64,000 nt of DNA, from the NCBI RefSeq assembly GCF_001999245.1, contig NZ_CP019630.1:1736001-1800000 (forward strand), read 5' to 3'. Positions 36,308 to 44,999 of the stretch are shown here, piece after piece. Position 1 is the stretch's first letter. Each line of letters starts with the position of its first letter. The notes beneath the pieces are model-generated. The model saw only the letters and a list, made by a program, of their open reading frames with translations, had not been told where the DNA came from and did not search any database. Position numbers and translations under genes: made by a program. Source of the DNA: Roseibium algicola (GTDB lineage: Bacteria; Pseudomonadota; Alphaproteobacteria; Rhizobiales; Stappiaceae).

Positions 36308-36763
36308 CTAGCGATCACCGGGGAAGCTAACGGTCTGCAAGAGTTCGATGATCTCGCCGGCCGGCCCTTCAAAAATTGCGTTGCGAACCCGCACTTCGGG
36401 TTGGCCAAGTGTCAGTGCTTCCGGGCCGTGCAGATGCCTCGCACCGGCTTCGACAATCCGCACGCAAGCCTGATCAAGATCCGTCACGCTCAAGCAGAGA
36501 TGTGCGAGCGCACCTGTCGAAACCTTTTGCCCTTGCTGCGCACCAACACCTTGCATCGGGATCTCGGCCCTCAGGTCGAACAATTCGATCCAGCTTTTCC
36601 TGTCGGGTGCCTGCATCATTATCGCGCGATCGATGCCGTAGCTCGGCAGTCTCCAGTCGTGCACCTGGTGGAAACCGATTTCCTCATAAAAGGAAACGGA
36701 GCGCTGAAGGTCCGGCGAGCGGATCGCAGAGTGATGAAATCCGGTGAAAACTTGTACTGACAT
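36308..36763 (-). CDS. VOC family (glyoxalase/dioxygenase superfamily) protein
   Basis: A 151-residue single-unit VOC protein. It opens MSVQVFTGFHHSAIRSPDLQ and continues SVSFYEEIGFHQVHDW, with metal-ligand histidine in FHHSAI and HLCLSVTDLD and a glutamate in FEGPAGEIIELLQ. ATG 36763 has GGAG eight bases upstream; the longer frame to 37162 overlaps the divergent regulator and is rejected. Possible lactoylglutathione lyase-like or resistance enzyme; substrate unknown. Likely regulated by the divergent HxlR gene. Confidence 0.88.
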   Translation of the reverse strand: MSVQVFTGFHHSAIRSPDLQRSVSFYEEIGFHQVHDWRLPSYGIDRAIMMQAPDRKSWIELFDLRAEIPMQGVGAQQGQKVSTGALAHLCLSVTDLDQACVRIVEAGARHLHGPEALTLGQPEVRVRNAIFEGPAGEIIELLQTVSFPGDR

Positions 36764-36769
36764 CGCGTG

Positions 36770-36789
36770 GTCTCCATGTTTCGGGAGAC
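36770..36789. promoter_or_regulatory. inverted repeat in the VOC/HxlR intergenic region
   Basis: GTCTCC and GGAGAC arms with an eight-base centre lie in the 47-bp gap between the divergent VOC and HxlR genes, overlapping the VOC ribosome site. A plausible HxlR-family operator. Confidence 0.35.
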
Positions 36790-36810
36790 ACCTATCGGAG
36801 TTTCCCGCGC

Positions 36811-37173
36811 ATGGACCAGTCTGACAATTTTGACACAGCCCGCCGGACCTGGTCGACGATCCAGGAGCGAAACCGAGGGAACCTCCACGGATGGTGTGAT
36901 CTTGCAGCCGGCCTCCAGACCGTGAGCGGACAATGGAAAGCGTCGATCCTGATTGTGCTGTCCGAGAAGGATAGCGGCCTACCGGACATTCAGCGCCGCC
37001 TAGAATTTGCAAGCCGCCGCGTCCTCGTCCGGGCATTGCGCGAACTTGAAAAAGATGGGTTGGTGTCCCGATCGGCACATGTTGCAACCGGCTATTCATT
37101 GACACGCGATGGCCTCGCCCTGGTGCCAATCCTGCGGCACCTTGCGGATTGGAACGCCGCACGGGCGGGCTGA
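36811..37173 (+). CDS. HxlR family transcriptional regulator
   Basis: A 120-residue winged-helix protein. The HxlR core is visible: VSGQWKASILIVLSEKDSGL, PDIQRRLEFASRRVLVRALR, ELEKDGLVSRSAH and GYSLTRDGLALVPILRHLADW. HxlR regulators form dimers and often respond to formaldehyde, quinones or other electrophiles. Divergent from the VOC gene, which is its likely target. Confidence 0.88.
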   Translation: MDQSDNFDTARRTWSTIQERNRGNLHGWCDLAAGLQTVSGQWKASILIVLSEKDSGLPDIQRRLEFASRRVLVRALRELEKDGLVSRSAHVATGYSLTRDGLALVPILRHLADWNAARAG

Positions 37174-37527
37174 TTACAAGAAGACGATACTCAATGAATT
37201 GACGCTTGAACTGCCCTGCGTCTTAAACCGCTGCAATTGCCAGAAAATCTGTGGAGTCAGGTCGGCTTGAAGGGTCTGCAAAACTGTCCTTCGGGATCAG
37301 GACGTGCCTCGCTCATGCGCCACGGGATGCAGGAATGCTTCGATTTCCCTCCCTCCACAACCTTTGATCGAATTCGCCCAAGCCTCCTTGTCGATTGAAT
37401 AGATTGGATTTCTTTCCACAGGCCCGGGATATTAACTAATGCAAAGAAGCTCCCTTTACACGCTTCACGCGATACGGGAGTTTGCGCTGGGGGCATTCAT
37501 TCTCGACAGACTCATTTGAGAGGTCCG
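37174..37527. other. intergenic region before the glucan-synthase genes
   Basis: About 350 bp with no supported gene. AT-richer segments around 37420-37450 are candidates for the promoter of the downstream two-gene unit. A minus-strand frame here has no ribosome site and no recognisable features. Confidence 0.4.
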
Positions 37528-38721
37528 ATGCGGATTCTGAGATTGTTGCTTGCAGGCCTGGTCATCGTCGCCGCGGGGTTTGTGATTGCAGGGGAGCAGT
37601 TGTCAGGCACCAGCGCAGATGCGGTTATCAATGCAAGGCTCACAACGGTACGGGCGCCGACAGCCGGACAACTGACGCTGGAGCACCGGCTGCTCGGATC
37701 GTCTGTTACAGAGGGTGAACAACTGGGGTCGATTGATGATCCCCTTGTCGACAACATCTACCTCAACGACATGATCCGCGAAAAGGCGTTTGCGACAGCC
37801 GAGGTCGACCGACTGTCGACCGTGATAGCCGCGATCGAACAGTCCGTCAGTGATTTGCAGGCGAGATCGGAGCGCTATCAGCAGCAGCGGATCCTGCAGC
37901 TTCAAGCGGAGCTGCGTGCCTTGACCTTCGAAATCGGTGCTGCTGAAGCCAGGGGGGATGAGGCGGAGGCGGCTTTCCAGCGCTCCAAACAGCTGACAGA
38001 TCGCGGCCTGGAGGCCTCAGCCTCCTTCGAGCGGATCAGAGCGACGCAAAGGGTTGCAGCGCAGGATCTGGAAAGTGCACGCCAACGGGCGGCCGTTGTC
38101 GAAATCGAACTGCAGGCGGCTCAAGACGGAACGTTTCTGGGCGATGGTTACAATGATGCTCCCTACTCCGAACAACGCATTTCGGAACTGACACTGGAAC
38201 AATCCGAAAACCAGGCCTTGCTCAATGCGGAAAAGGAAAAGGCAAAGGCCTTGGACAATCGCATCAATGTCGAGCGGCTGAGAGTGAACCGGCTGGCCTC
38301 CTCGAAACTCATTTCGAACGTCGACGGAACCGTTTGGGAAGTGCTGACGGCAAACGGCGAGACGGTTGAACGAGGCGAGCCGTTGATGCGCCTGGTGAAT
38401 TGCACCTCCACGATCATCACCTTGAGTGTCGCGGAATCCGTCTATAACCGCCTCAAGATCGGAGACCTTGCCAAGTTTCGCGTGAGCAACGACCAGAAGG
38501 TTCTGGAAGGTACAATCACGCGTCTGGCCGGTTCCGGGGCAGAGACGATTTACCGAAACCTTGCCGTTGCGCCCAGCGAAAGACACCTGCAGCGCTTCGA
38601 CGTGACGCTTGTCGTACCCGCAATCCGCGAAGATCCGGCACTCGCCTGTGCGATCGGAAGGACGGGCCGGGTTTTCTTCGAAGCAAGACCTCTCGATTTC
38701 CTGCGCACCCTCTGGCTCTGA
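37528..38721 (+). CDS. HlyD-like membrane fusion protein (BgsB-like)
   Basis: A 397-residue protein with one N-terminal membrane anchor (about residues 4-22), a split biotinyl-lipoyl-like domain (VRAPTAGQLTLEHRLLGSSV and SNVDGTVWEVLTANGETVE), a long central coiled coil (residues about 85-270) and a C-terminal beta-barrel region. AGAGG precedes ATG 37528. It stops one base before the GT2 synthase ATG. In Sinorhizobium meliloti bgsB encodes a membrane-fusion-like partner of the mixed-linkage beta-glucan synthase BgsA; the arrangement here is the same. Family certain, Bgs orthology inferred. Confidence 0.85.
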   Translation: MRILRLLLAGLVIVAAGFVIAGEQLSGTSADAVINARLTTVRAPTAGQLTLEHRLLGSSVTEGEQLGSIDDPLVDNIYLNDMIREKAFATAEVDRLSTVIAAIEQSVSDLQARSERYQQQRILQLQAELRALTFEIGAAEARGDEAEAAFQRSKQLTDRGLEASASFERIRATQRVAAQDLESARQRAAVVEIELQAAQDGTFLGDGYNDAPYSEQRISELTLEQSENQALLNAEKEKAKALDNRINVERLRVNRLASSKLISNVDGTVWEVLTANGETVERGEPLMRLVNCTSTIITLSVAESVYNRLKIGDLAKFRVSNDQKVLEGTITRLAGSGAETIYRNLAVAPSERHLQRFDVTLVVPAIREDPALACAIGRTGRVFFEARPLDFLRTLWL

Positions 38722-38722
38722 G

Positions 38723-40702
38723 ATGTTCCCGGTCCTTTACCTAAGCGACACCGTTTCCAGCATCGTGCAGCTCAACCTTGTGCTGGCGCTTGGAATGCTT
38801 GTTCCTTTGCTTCTGTCCCGGGAAAAAACCTGGCACAGGGCCCTGCTCTTTGCAGTCTGCGCCGTGCTGACAGCGCGATATCTGTATTGGCGCGCCGCCT
38901 ACACGCTCGCACCGCTGGACCTGACCTTCGACTGCCTCGCAAGCTGGTCCTTCTTCGCGATCGAATGCGCAGCGTGCCTGTCCTCGCTCAGTGCATTTCT
39001 TATCCTGTCGAGGCACCGCGACCGCAAGCAGGAGGCAGACCGGCAGCAAGACTGGTGGGAACCGGAGCCCGCTCCAAAGGTGGCCGTTCTCATTCCCACC
39101 TACAACGAAGAGCGGGACGTTCTGGAACGGACGATCGTTGGAGCACTTGCCCTCGATTATCCGGATTTCAGCGTCCATGTGCTTGATGACAGCAGGCGCG
39201 ACTGGCTGAAGGACTATTGTGTTGCGCAAGGGGTTACCTACGTCAGCCGGCCTGAAAACACAGGGGCCAAGGCAGGCAACATGAACCATGCGCTTCGCCA
39301 AATGGCCGAAGAAGATACAGCGCCCAGTTACATTGCCGTCCTCGATGCAGACTTCGTTCCACACAGCAATTTCCTGAAAAGAACGGTCGCTCTTCTCAAG
39401 GATGAAAAGGTTGGACTGGTTCAAACGCCGCAACATTTCTTCAACTCGGATCCGATCCAGCACAATCTCGGCCTCAGCCGGTCCTATCCGGACGAACAGC
39501 GCTTTTTCTTCGACTACCTGCAGCCGTCGCGTGATGCCTGGGGCATTGCCTTTTGTTGCGGAACCTCTTCCGTCATCCGCTGGAACGCGCTTCAGAAGAT
39601 CGGATGGTTTTCGACGGAAAGCATTACAGAGGATTTCCTTCTGACGCTTTGCCTGAAGGATGCCGGTTACAACACGGTCTACCTGAATGAAGCCCTTTCC
39701 GAGGGCCTCGCACCGGAAGGTCTCAAGGAATACATCAGCCAGCGCGCCAGATGGTGCCTCGGCATGATGCAGATCGCCCGCAGCCGGTTCGGCCCCTTTT
39801 CCAACAATCGCTTGGGACTTGCCGATCGGTGGAGCGTGATCGACAGCGTGCTTTACTGGACGACCAACTTTCCGTTCCGGATCGCAATCCTCGTCTACCC
39901 GCTGCTCTACTGGTACTTCAACATCATGGTCGTCGATGCGACCTTGCAGGAAGTGCTGCGCTATTTCGGCACCTATTACCTCTGGATCCTGATCACCTTG
40001 AACTTTGTGTCCGGAGGCCTGGTCGTTCCGATCGTCAACGACATCAGCCAGCTGCTCGGCGCAGTGCCGATTACCAGGGCCGCCTTCACGGGACTGTTCT
40101 TTCCGAAGGGACATCCCTTCTCGGTGACCGCAAAAGGCGGCGACAGAAGCCGTGTGGTCGTTCAGTGGCGCTTGATTGGCCTCTTCGGCACGTTCTTCCT
40201 GCTGACCATTCTCGGCTTGCTGCTCGGCATCATCTCCGATCACTTTGCGTATAATGACGCGGGCGATGGCAAGCTCGTGATCATGTTCTGGACGTTCTAC
40301 AACCTGATTGTCCTCGGCGTGACGATGATTGTCTGCGTGGAACTTCCCAGGCGCGAGATCCATTTCCAGGACAAACCCGAACGGGCCATTCTTCATTCAG
40401 ACACTGGCAGAACCCGGGTCTGGATCGTGGGATTGACGCAGAACTCCGTCAGGATCCGAGGTGCGTCCATACACGACGATACCCCGGTCCGGATCGAAAT
40501 CGACGGTGTTGGCATCGTCAATGCCATTGTGACGATGCCGGACGACGACGGCGCCCGCCTCCTGCTGGAGCCGCAACCGGAACAGCATGAAGCCCTGCTA
40601 CGCCGCTTCTACACAACGGGAGAAGCCCCGGGCGTAACCAAAACCCGGTACCGCGCGTTGCTTGGTGACCTTGCACAAAGGCTGTCAGCGCCACAGCGCT
40701 GA
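38723..40702 (+). CDS. processive GT2 beta-glucan synthase (BgsA/cellulose-synthase-like)
   Basis: A 659-residue membrane glycosyltransferase. Two helices flank residues 10-55, then the catalytic domain has the D,D,D,QxxRW set: DDS (155-157), DAD (208-210), TED (302-304) and QRARW (340-344). A helical bundle (about residues 375-530) forms the export channel. The last 110 residues are a beta-rich cytoplasmic domain that lacks the PilZ RxxxR motif. S. meliloti BgsA, about this length, makes mixed-linkage beta-glucan and binds c-di-GMP through a non-PilZ tail. Curdlan synthase is an alternative product call. Confidence 0.85.
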   Translation: MFPVLYLSDTVSSIVQLNLVLALGMLVPLLLSREKTWHRALLFAVCAVLTARYLYWRAAYTLAPLDLTFDCLASWSFFAIECAACLSSLSAFLILSRHRDRKQEADRQQDWWEPEPAPKVAVLIPTYNEERDVLERTIVGALALDYPDFSVHVLDDSRRDWLKDYCVAQGVTYVSRPENTGAKAGNMNHALRQMAEEDTAPSYIAVLDADFVPHSNFLKRTVALLKDEKVGLVQTPQHFFNSDPIQHNLGLSRSYPDEQRFFFDYLQPSRDAWGIAFCCGTSSVIRWNALQKIGWFSTESITEDFLLTLCLKDAGYNTVYLNEALSEGLAPEGLKEYISQRARWCLGMMQIARSRFGPFSNNRLGLADRWSVIDSVLYWTTNFPFRIAILVYPLLYWYFNIMVVDATLQEVLRYFGTYYLWILITLNFVSGGLVVPIVNDISQLLGAVPITRAAFTGLFFPKGHPFSVTAKGGDRSRVVVQWRLIGLFGTFFLLTILGLLLGIISDHFAYNDAGDGKLVIMFWTFYNLIVLGVTMIVCVELPRREIHFQDKPERAILHSDTGRTRVWIVGLTQNSVRIRGASIHDDTPVRIEIDGVGIVNAIVTMPDDDGARLLLEPQPEQHEALLRRFYTTGEAPGVTKTRYRALLGDLAQRLSAPQR

Positions 40703-40714
40703 CAGCACAAGATC

Positions 40715-41806
40715 TTACGGCTGCATCTTGTTTTGTAACCGTGCGACAGCCGCACTCAGCACGCTCGCTTCCGCCGTGGTCCTTGCTTCATAGGGGTAGA
40801 TGTCCTCACCGCGCATGACAGCCCTGGCGGTTTTTGCCAGTTTGCGAAAAGGTCGAACGAAAATCAGGATGAACAAGGCCGTAAGAGCGGCAAGGACGAT
40901 GCCGAGGGTCACGAAGTAGACGATGAAAAGGTTCGTGAATTCGCCGATGGGGTGCGCAGTGTTGTTGATGCGCGCGATCATGCTCCAGCCGAATGCGGGC
41001 AGGTCCGCATAGCCGAGCACCGGGATCACTGTCGTAAAGTAAGTTGCGCCATCCGGCCATTTCTCCACCCCGGTTTGCCGGGCACCGGTCATTGCGGACC
41101 GAAAACTCTGCAGCTTGTCGATCGGCTCGGAAAGGCCATCTGTTCGTGCAACAATGTTCCCTGTCCGGTCGATCACATAGACATCCAGCCCCATGGAATG
41201 GGCGGTTTCAGTCAGATATTGCTCGACCCAGTGGTGATTGATATGGAAGGCTAACACCCCTTCGACCGACCCGAACTCATCCGTTACAGGCGTTGCCATA
41301 TCGAGAAAGCGGCGAGGCTCGTTTCCAATGGGTGGCAGCAGCTCCGCCAGAAGAACGGCTGGATGAACATCCCCGGCGAAATCTCCTCCAAGTCCATTCG
41401 TGAACCAGGGGCGCGAGGAAACATCGGCCCCTTCCAGCATGCCTGATGAGGCCGTCAGGACCTTTCCATCGACCGACGCAAGACCGGCCCAGGAGATTCG
41501 CTCCTTTTCGGCGACGATCAGATCCAATGCTGTTCTGACGGCAGGCTCGCCGCGCCCTGTCATCTCAACCGCAACAAGCCGAAGATTGCGCCAATCCTGG
41601 TGAAGTTCCCGGGCAAAATCCAGCCCAACACCCCTGGCCCTGACCGAGACGGCTTCCGCAAGTGCAGCGTCGCGGCTTTCCTTCAGCCGCTGGCCGACGA
41701 ACGACCAGGCACTGAGCACCGCGATCACACCTCCAAGTGCAACAAAACCACATATGGCCACCACCAAAGAGGGGTAGCCAGTTCTGGCACGCTTCTCCGT
41801 CATCAA
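40715..41806 (-). CDS. dCache-HAMP membrane sensor without output domain
   Basis: A 363-residue protein with helix 1 at about residues 13-35, a large periplasmic domain (DWRNLRLVAVEMTGRGEPAV, SRPWFTNGLGG, VEGVLAFHINHHWVEQYL, VYVIDRTGNIVART) typical of double Cache sensors, helix 2 at about 290-318, and a HAMP-like segment ending at residue 363. Normally a GGDEF, kinase or methyl-accepting domain would follow; here the protein stops. It converges on the glucan synthase, 12 bp apart. Whether it acts through a partner is unknown. Confidence 0.8.
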   Translation of the reverse strand: MMTEKRARTGYPSLVVAICGFVALGGVIAVLSAWSFVGQRLKESRDAALAEAVSVRARGVGLDFARELHQDWRNLRLVAVEMTGRGEPAVRTALDLIVAEKERISWAGLASVDGKVLTASSGMLEGADVSSRPWFTNGLGGDFAGDVHPAVLLAELLPPIGNEPRRFLDMATPVTDEFGSVEGVLAFHINHHWVEQYLTETAHSMGLDVYVIDRTGNIVARTDGLSEPIDKLQSFRSAMTGARQTGVEKWPDGATYFTTVIPVLGYADLPAFGWSMIARINNTAHPIGEFTNLFIVYFVTLGIVLAALTALFILIFVRPFRKLAKTARAVMRGEDIYPYEARTTAEASVLSAAVARLQNKMQP

Positions 41807-42013
41807 TCACTCCTCATCCCACGGAAAGTGAATCAGACACAGCGAATAGGGGAAATTGTGTGACACCCACGACCACCGATAGTGGGTAACAATGCTTGGC
41901 AGGCGGTTTCAGGCTCGATGGTTAAGGGTTTCTTGCCAGACTGATTAAAATTCACCCCGTCGTGGAGGCTAGCGAACTAGGTAATAATGGCAGCGTCGCT
42001 ACACATGGATGCA

Positions 42014-42592
42014 TCAGGCAGTCACTCCGCCAATGCCTTCCACCACAAGTCGCACAATCTTGCGAATGTCTGCCTCTGGAACCACGCCAGCCTGCAAACC
42101 GTTCAGCATGGCCTGTCCATAGACACCCAGTACGATCAGGGCCATGAATTCCGGTCCTTCATCCTTGCGGATCAACCCCTGGGCCTGGCCGAGAGCCAGG
42201 ATGTCCCGCACGAGCCCCTGAAACGAGGGGCGGTCTGACGGTGGCTCGAGGGAAGGTCTTTGAACCGGCACCAGTGCAAGCCGCGCCACTGCGGGGTTGG
42301 CCATGCACCAATGGGCACTGTCTATCAGCACCGCTTCGAGCAACGTTACCGCATGCTGCCCCTCGGCCATGCGGTCACGATAGTCTGTGTCCCGGGCTTC
42401 CACCCGCGCTATGAGGCTGAGAGCAATGTCTTCCTTCGACCCGAAGAGATTATAGACGGTCTTGCGCGTCAGACCTGCTCGCTCGGCAATCACATGAACC
42501 GTAGCCCCTTCGAACCCAAGTTCGCGAAACGCGATTTCCGCAGCATCGAGGATGAGTGCGCGCGAGCGCTCGGTGCGTTTCAGACTTGTCAT
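42014..42592 (-). CDS. TetR family transcriptional regulator
   Basis: A 192-residue regulator. The N-terminal helix-turn-helix reads RALILDAAEIAFRELGFEGA and VHVIAERAGLTRKTVYNLFG, followed by an all-helical ligand domain. Divergent from the DUF4336 gene, with overlapping palindromes in the 51-bp gap that make an obvious operator. It most likely represses itself and the neighbour. Confidence 0.92.
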   Translation of the reverse strand: MTSLKRTERSRALILDAAEIAFRELGFEGATVHVIAERAGLTRKTVYNLFGSKEDIALSLIARVEARDTDYRDRMAEGQHAVTLLEAVLIDSAHWCMANPAVARLALVPVQRPSLEPPSDRPSFQGLVRDILALGQAQGLIRKDEGPEFMALIVLGVYGQAMLNGLQAGVVPEADIRKIVRLVVEGIGGVTA

Positions 42593-42604
42593 TTTTATAC
42601 TCTA

Positions 42605-42627
42605 GTGTAATTTTACACTCGTGTAAA
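42605..42627. promoter_or_regulatory. overlapping palindromic TetR operator
   Basis: GTGTAA and TTACAC (42605-42618) and TTTACAC and GTGTAAA (42612-42627) form two overlapping perfect inverted repeats in the gap between the divergent tetR and DUF4336 genes. The repeated GTGTAA half-site is the expected pattern for a TetR dimer pair. Confidence 0.75.
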
Positions 42628-42643
42628 CAAATGGAACCAAGCG

Positions 42644-43339
42644 ATGCTCGAGGAATTCGGACCGGAAATCTGGATTGCGGAAGGCCCGACAGTGAGAGCC
42701 GCTGCCGGATTTCACTATCCCACGCGCATGGCGATCATCCGCCTTTCCAACGAAGGGTTAGTCGTCTGGTCGCCCGTTGCCTTTTCTCCGGAGCTCGGTT
42801 GTGCCGTCGATGCGCTCGGCACGGTCCGATACATCGTTCCGCCGAACAGTCTGCATGACACCTTCCTTGCCGAATGGCAGCAGGCCTATCCCGACGCCGA
42901 AATTCTCGCACCACCGGGTCTGCGTAAAAAGCGCCCGGATCTTGTCTTCGCTGGCGAGCTCGCTGGCATCACGGTGCCCGGCTGGCAGGCAGAGATTGAT
43001 GTCGTGGTGGTTCCAGGAAACCGGATTACCAGCGAAGCCGTATTGTTCCACCGGGCCAGCGGCACGGCTATCTTCGCGGATCTGCTGCAGCAGTTTTCAC
43101 CGGGCTGGTTCAAGGGATGGCGTGCCCTGGTAGCCCGCCTCGACCTGATGACAAGGCAAACGCCTTCTGTTCCACGGAAATTCCGGCTCGCTTTCACGAA
43201 CCGGGATGCCGCCCGGTTTGCCGTGCGGCAAATCTTGGACTGGCCCAGCAAGAGGGTTCTGATCGCGCACGGCACCCCGGTGTCCGAAAACGGCCAGGCC
43301 TTTCTCCGGGATGCCTTCCACTGGCTAATCAAATCGTGA
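42644..43339 (+). CDS. DUF4336 domain protein
   Basis: A 231-residue protein. It begins MLEEFGPEIWIAEGPTVRAA and contains MAIIRLSNEGLVVWSPVAFS, the DUF4336 core that resembles a beta-lactamase fold with a reduced metal site, and later FSPGWFKGWRALVARLDLM. Cytosolic; function unknown. Probably controlled by the divergent TetR gene through the operator at 42605-42627. Confidence 0.85.
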   Translation: MLEEFGPEIWIAEGPTVRAAAGFHYPTRMAIIRLSNEGLVVWSPVAFSPELGCAVDALGTVRYIVPPNSLHDTFLAEWQQAYPDAEILAPPGLRKKRPDLVFAGELAGITVPGWQAEIDVVVVPGNRITSEAVLFHRASGTAIFADLLQQFSPGWFKGWRALVARLDLMTRQTPSVPRKFRLAFTNRDAARFAVRQILDWPSKRVLIAHGTPVSENGQAFLRDAFHWLIKS

Positions 43340-43382
43340 CGTCCAGAGACATTGCGCAAATCTCAGCTAGGTCTAGCCTTCT

Positions 43383-44999
43383 CTAAAACGTCCCGTCATA
43401 TGCCCGCCGCTCAATCCGGCAGGCCAGCAGGGTGAAACCTTCGCGGGCGAGCGCGTCCTCGGCCTCACGGTGCAAAGTTTCTGCATCCTCCACCCACACA
43501 CCGTGGCCGCCATAGGCCCTGGCGACGGCCGGGAAATCCGTTTCGCCGAAATCCACACCCACATTCGGGCGCTGGCTGGAGCGCTGTTTCAACTCGATCA
43601 GCGACAGGCTTGTGTCGACCAGCACACAGATGATGACGGGGATCTTGAGGTCACGCAGGGTGGAAAGTTCACCGAGGCACATTTCCAGACCTGCGTCGCC
43701 GACAAAGGCAATCACAGGGGACGCGCCTTCGACAACGCGATGGCCCATAGCCAGCGGCACGGCGCAGCCCATGGTGCAGAGCGCGGAAGACTGCAGCATC
43801 TGACGAGGCATCGGACAGCGCCAGATCTGGCTGACAAGAATGCGGTGAGCACCGCTGTCGGCGGTTGCCACCGTGTCGGCCGGCAAGGCCGCGCGCAGCG
43901 TGTGGAAGACCGTGCCCGGGCCCCAGCCGGACGCTTCCGGTGCGAAGGCCTTGTCCAGCTCGGCCCGGACGGCGGCAGGTTCCCCTTCCGGCCAGGAGGG
44001 CTTTGCCGGCTGGCGCGCGGCGCCCAATAGATCAAGCGCCGGCTGCACTGCGCTGCGCAGCGTTGACCGTACACTGTGCATGCCATGGGTGCGCAGCACC
44101 GGAGTGATGTCGACCACAGGCGCGTCGGCATCCCACGGATTGCGCCAGTTGATACGCATCTCGATGGGGTCGTAGCCGAGCAGTAGAATGCAGTCGCTCT
44201 TGTTGATGAGCGGCAGCAGCAGGCCATCGGCCTTGGGTGAGAGGCCGGCTCCGCCAAGGGCAAGCGAATTGTTTTCGTCGAGCAGGCCCTTGCCCTTGTA
44301 GCTGGTGACAAGCGGGATTTGGAACGCTTCGCAGAATTCGGAAATTGCAGCCGAAGCTGCCTCGTTGACGGCATCGACACCGGCGATCGCAATCGGCCGT
44401 TCGGCCTTTCTGAAAAGGTCCAGCGCAGTGTCGAGATCCGGGCCGGGCACCGGTGCGGTTGCGACCGGTGAAGACTGGAACACACGGCTCCAGGCTTCCT
44501 GTGTTTCCCCCTCGGCAACACGGATCGGTACGTCGATGTGCACCGGGCCAGGCTGGCCGTCGAGCGCAATGGCCAGCGCCTTTTCCATCATCACGTCCAG
44601 AGCGCCCAGGCGAGCAGAGAAGCTGGCCTTGACGATGGGGCGCAGCAACTGTTGATGATCGAACACCTGGTGGGTGTAGCTTTCCGCCTCTCCCTGGTCG
44701 ACACACCCGGTGAGGAAGATCAGCGGCACCCGGTCCTGCCAGGCATTGGCAACGACGTTGACCGCATTGGCCGCCCCCGGCCCGAGCGTTGCCAGAAGCA
44801 CGCCTGGCGCGCCGTCGGCATGCCAGCCGCCTTCGGCCATGAAGCCACCCGCATTCTCGTGCTTCACCAGCACGAAGTTGAGGCCCGCCTCGTCCAGCGC
44901 CTGCATGAGGGCTAGCACCTCGCCGCCCGGAATGCCGAAGGCGTGACGGCAGCCTGCCGCGTGAAGTTTGCCTGCGATGATATCCGCACCGGTGGTCAT
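43383..44999 (-). CDS. thiamine-diphosphate-dependent enzyme (acetolactate synthase/2-oxoacid decarboxylase type)
   Basis: A 538-residue three-domain ThDP enzyme. The catalytic glutamate is in LVKHENAGGFMAEG (about residue 48), the middle domain spans about 185-320, and the C-terminal ThDP/Mg site has FVGDAGLEMCLGELSTLRDL followed by VDTSLSLIELKQ. The general group includes acetolactate synthase, oxalyl-CoA decarboxylase and AruI-type decarboxylases. A four-base overlap (ATGA) with the CoA-transferase upstream indicates a coupled pathway. Substrate not determined. Confidence 0.85.
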   Translation of the reverse strand: MTTGADIIAGKLHAAGCRHAFGIPGGEVLALMQALDEAGLNFVLVKHENAGGFMAEGGWHADGAPGVLLATLGPGAANAVNVVANAWQDRVPLIFLTGCVDQGEAESYTHQVFDHQQLLRPIVKASFSARLGALDVMMEKALAIALDGQPGPVHIDVPIRVAEGETQEAWSRVFQSSPVATAPVPGPDLDTALDLFRKAERPIAIAGVDAVNEAASAAISEFCEAFQIPLVTSYKGKGLLDENNSLALGGAGLSPKADGLLLPLINKSDCILLLGYDPIEMRINWRNPWDADAPVVDITPVLRTHGMHSVRSTLRSAVQPALDLLGAARQPAKPSWPEGEPAAVRAELDKAFAPEASGWGPGTVFHTLRAALPADTVATADSGAHRILVSQIWRCPMPRQMLQSSALCTMGCAVPLAMGHRVVEGASPVIAFVGDAGLEMCLGELSTLRDLKIPVIICVLVDTSLSLIELKQRSSQRPNVGVDFGETDFPAVARAYGGHGVWVEDAETLHREAEDALAREGFTLLACRIERRAYDGTF

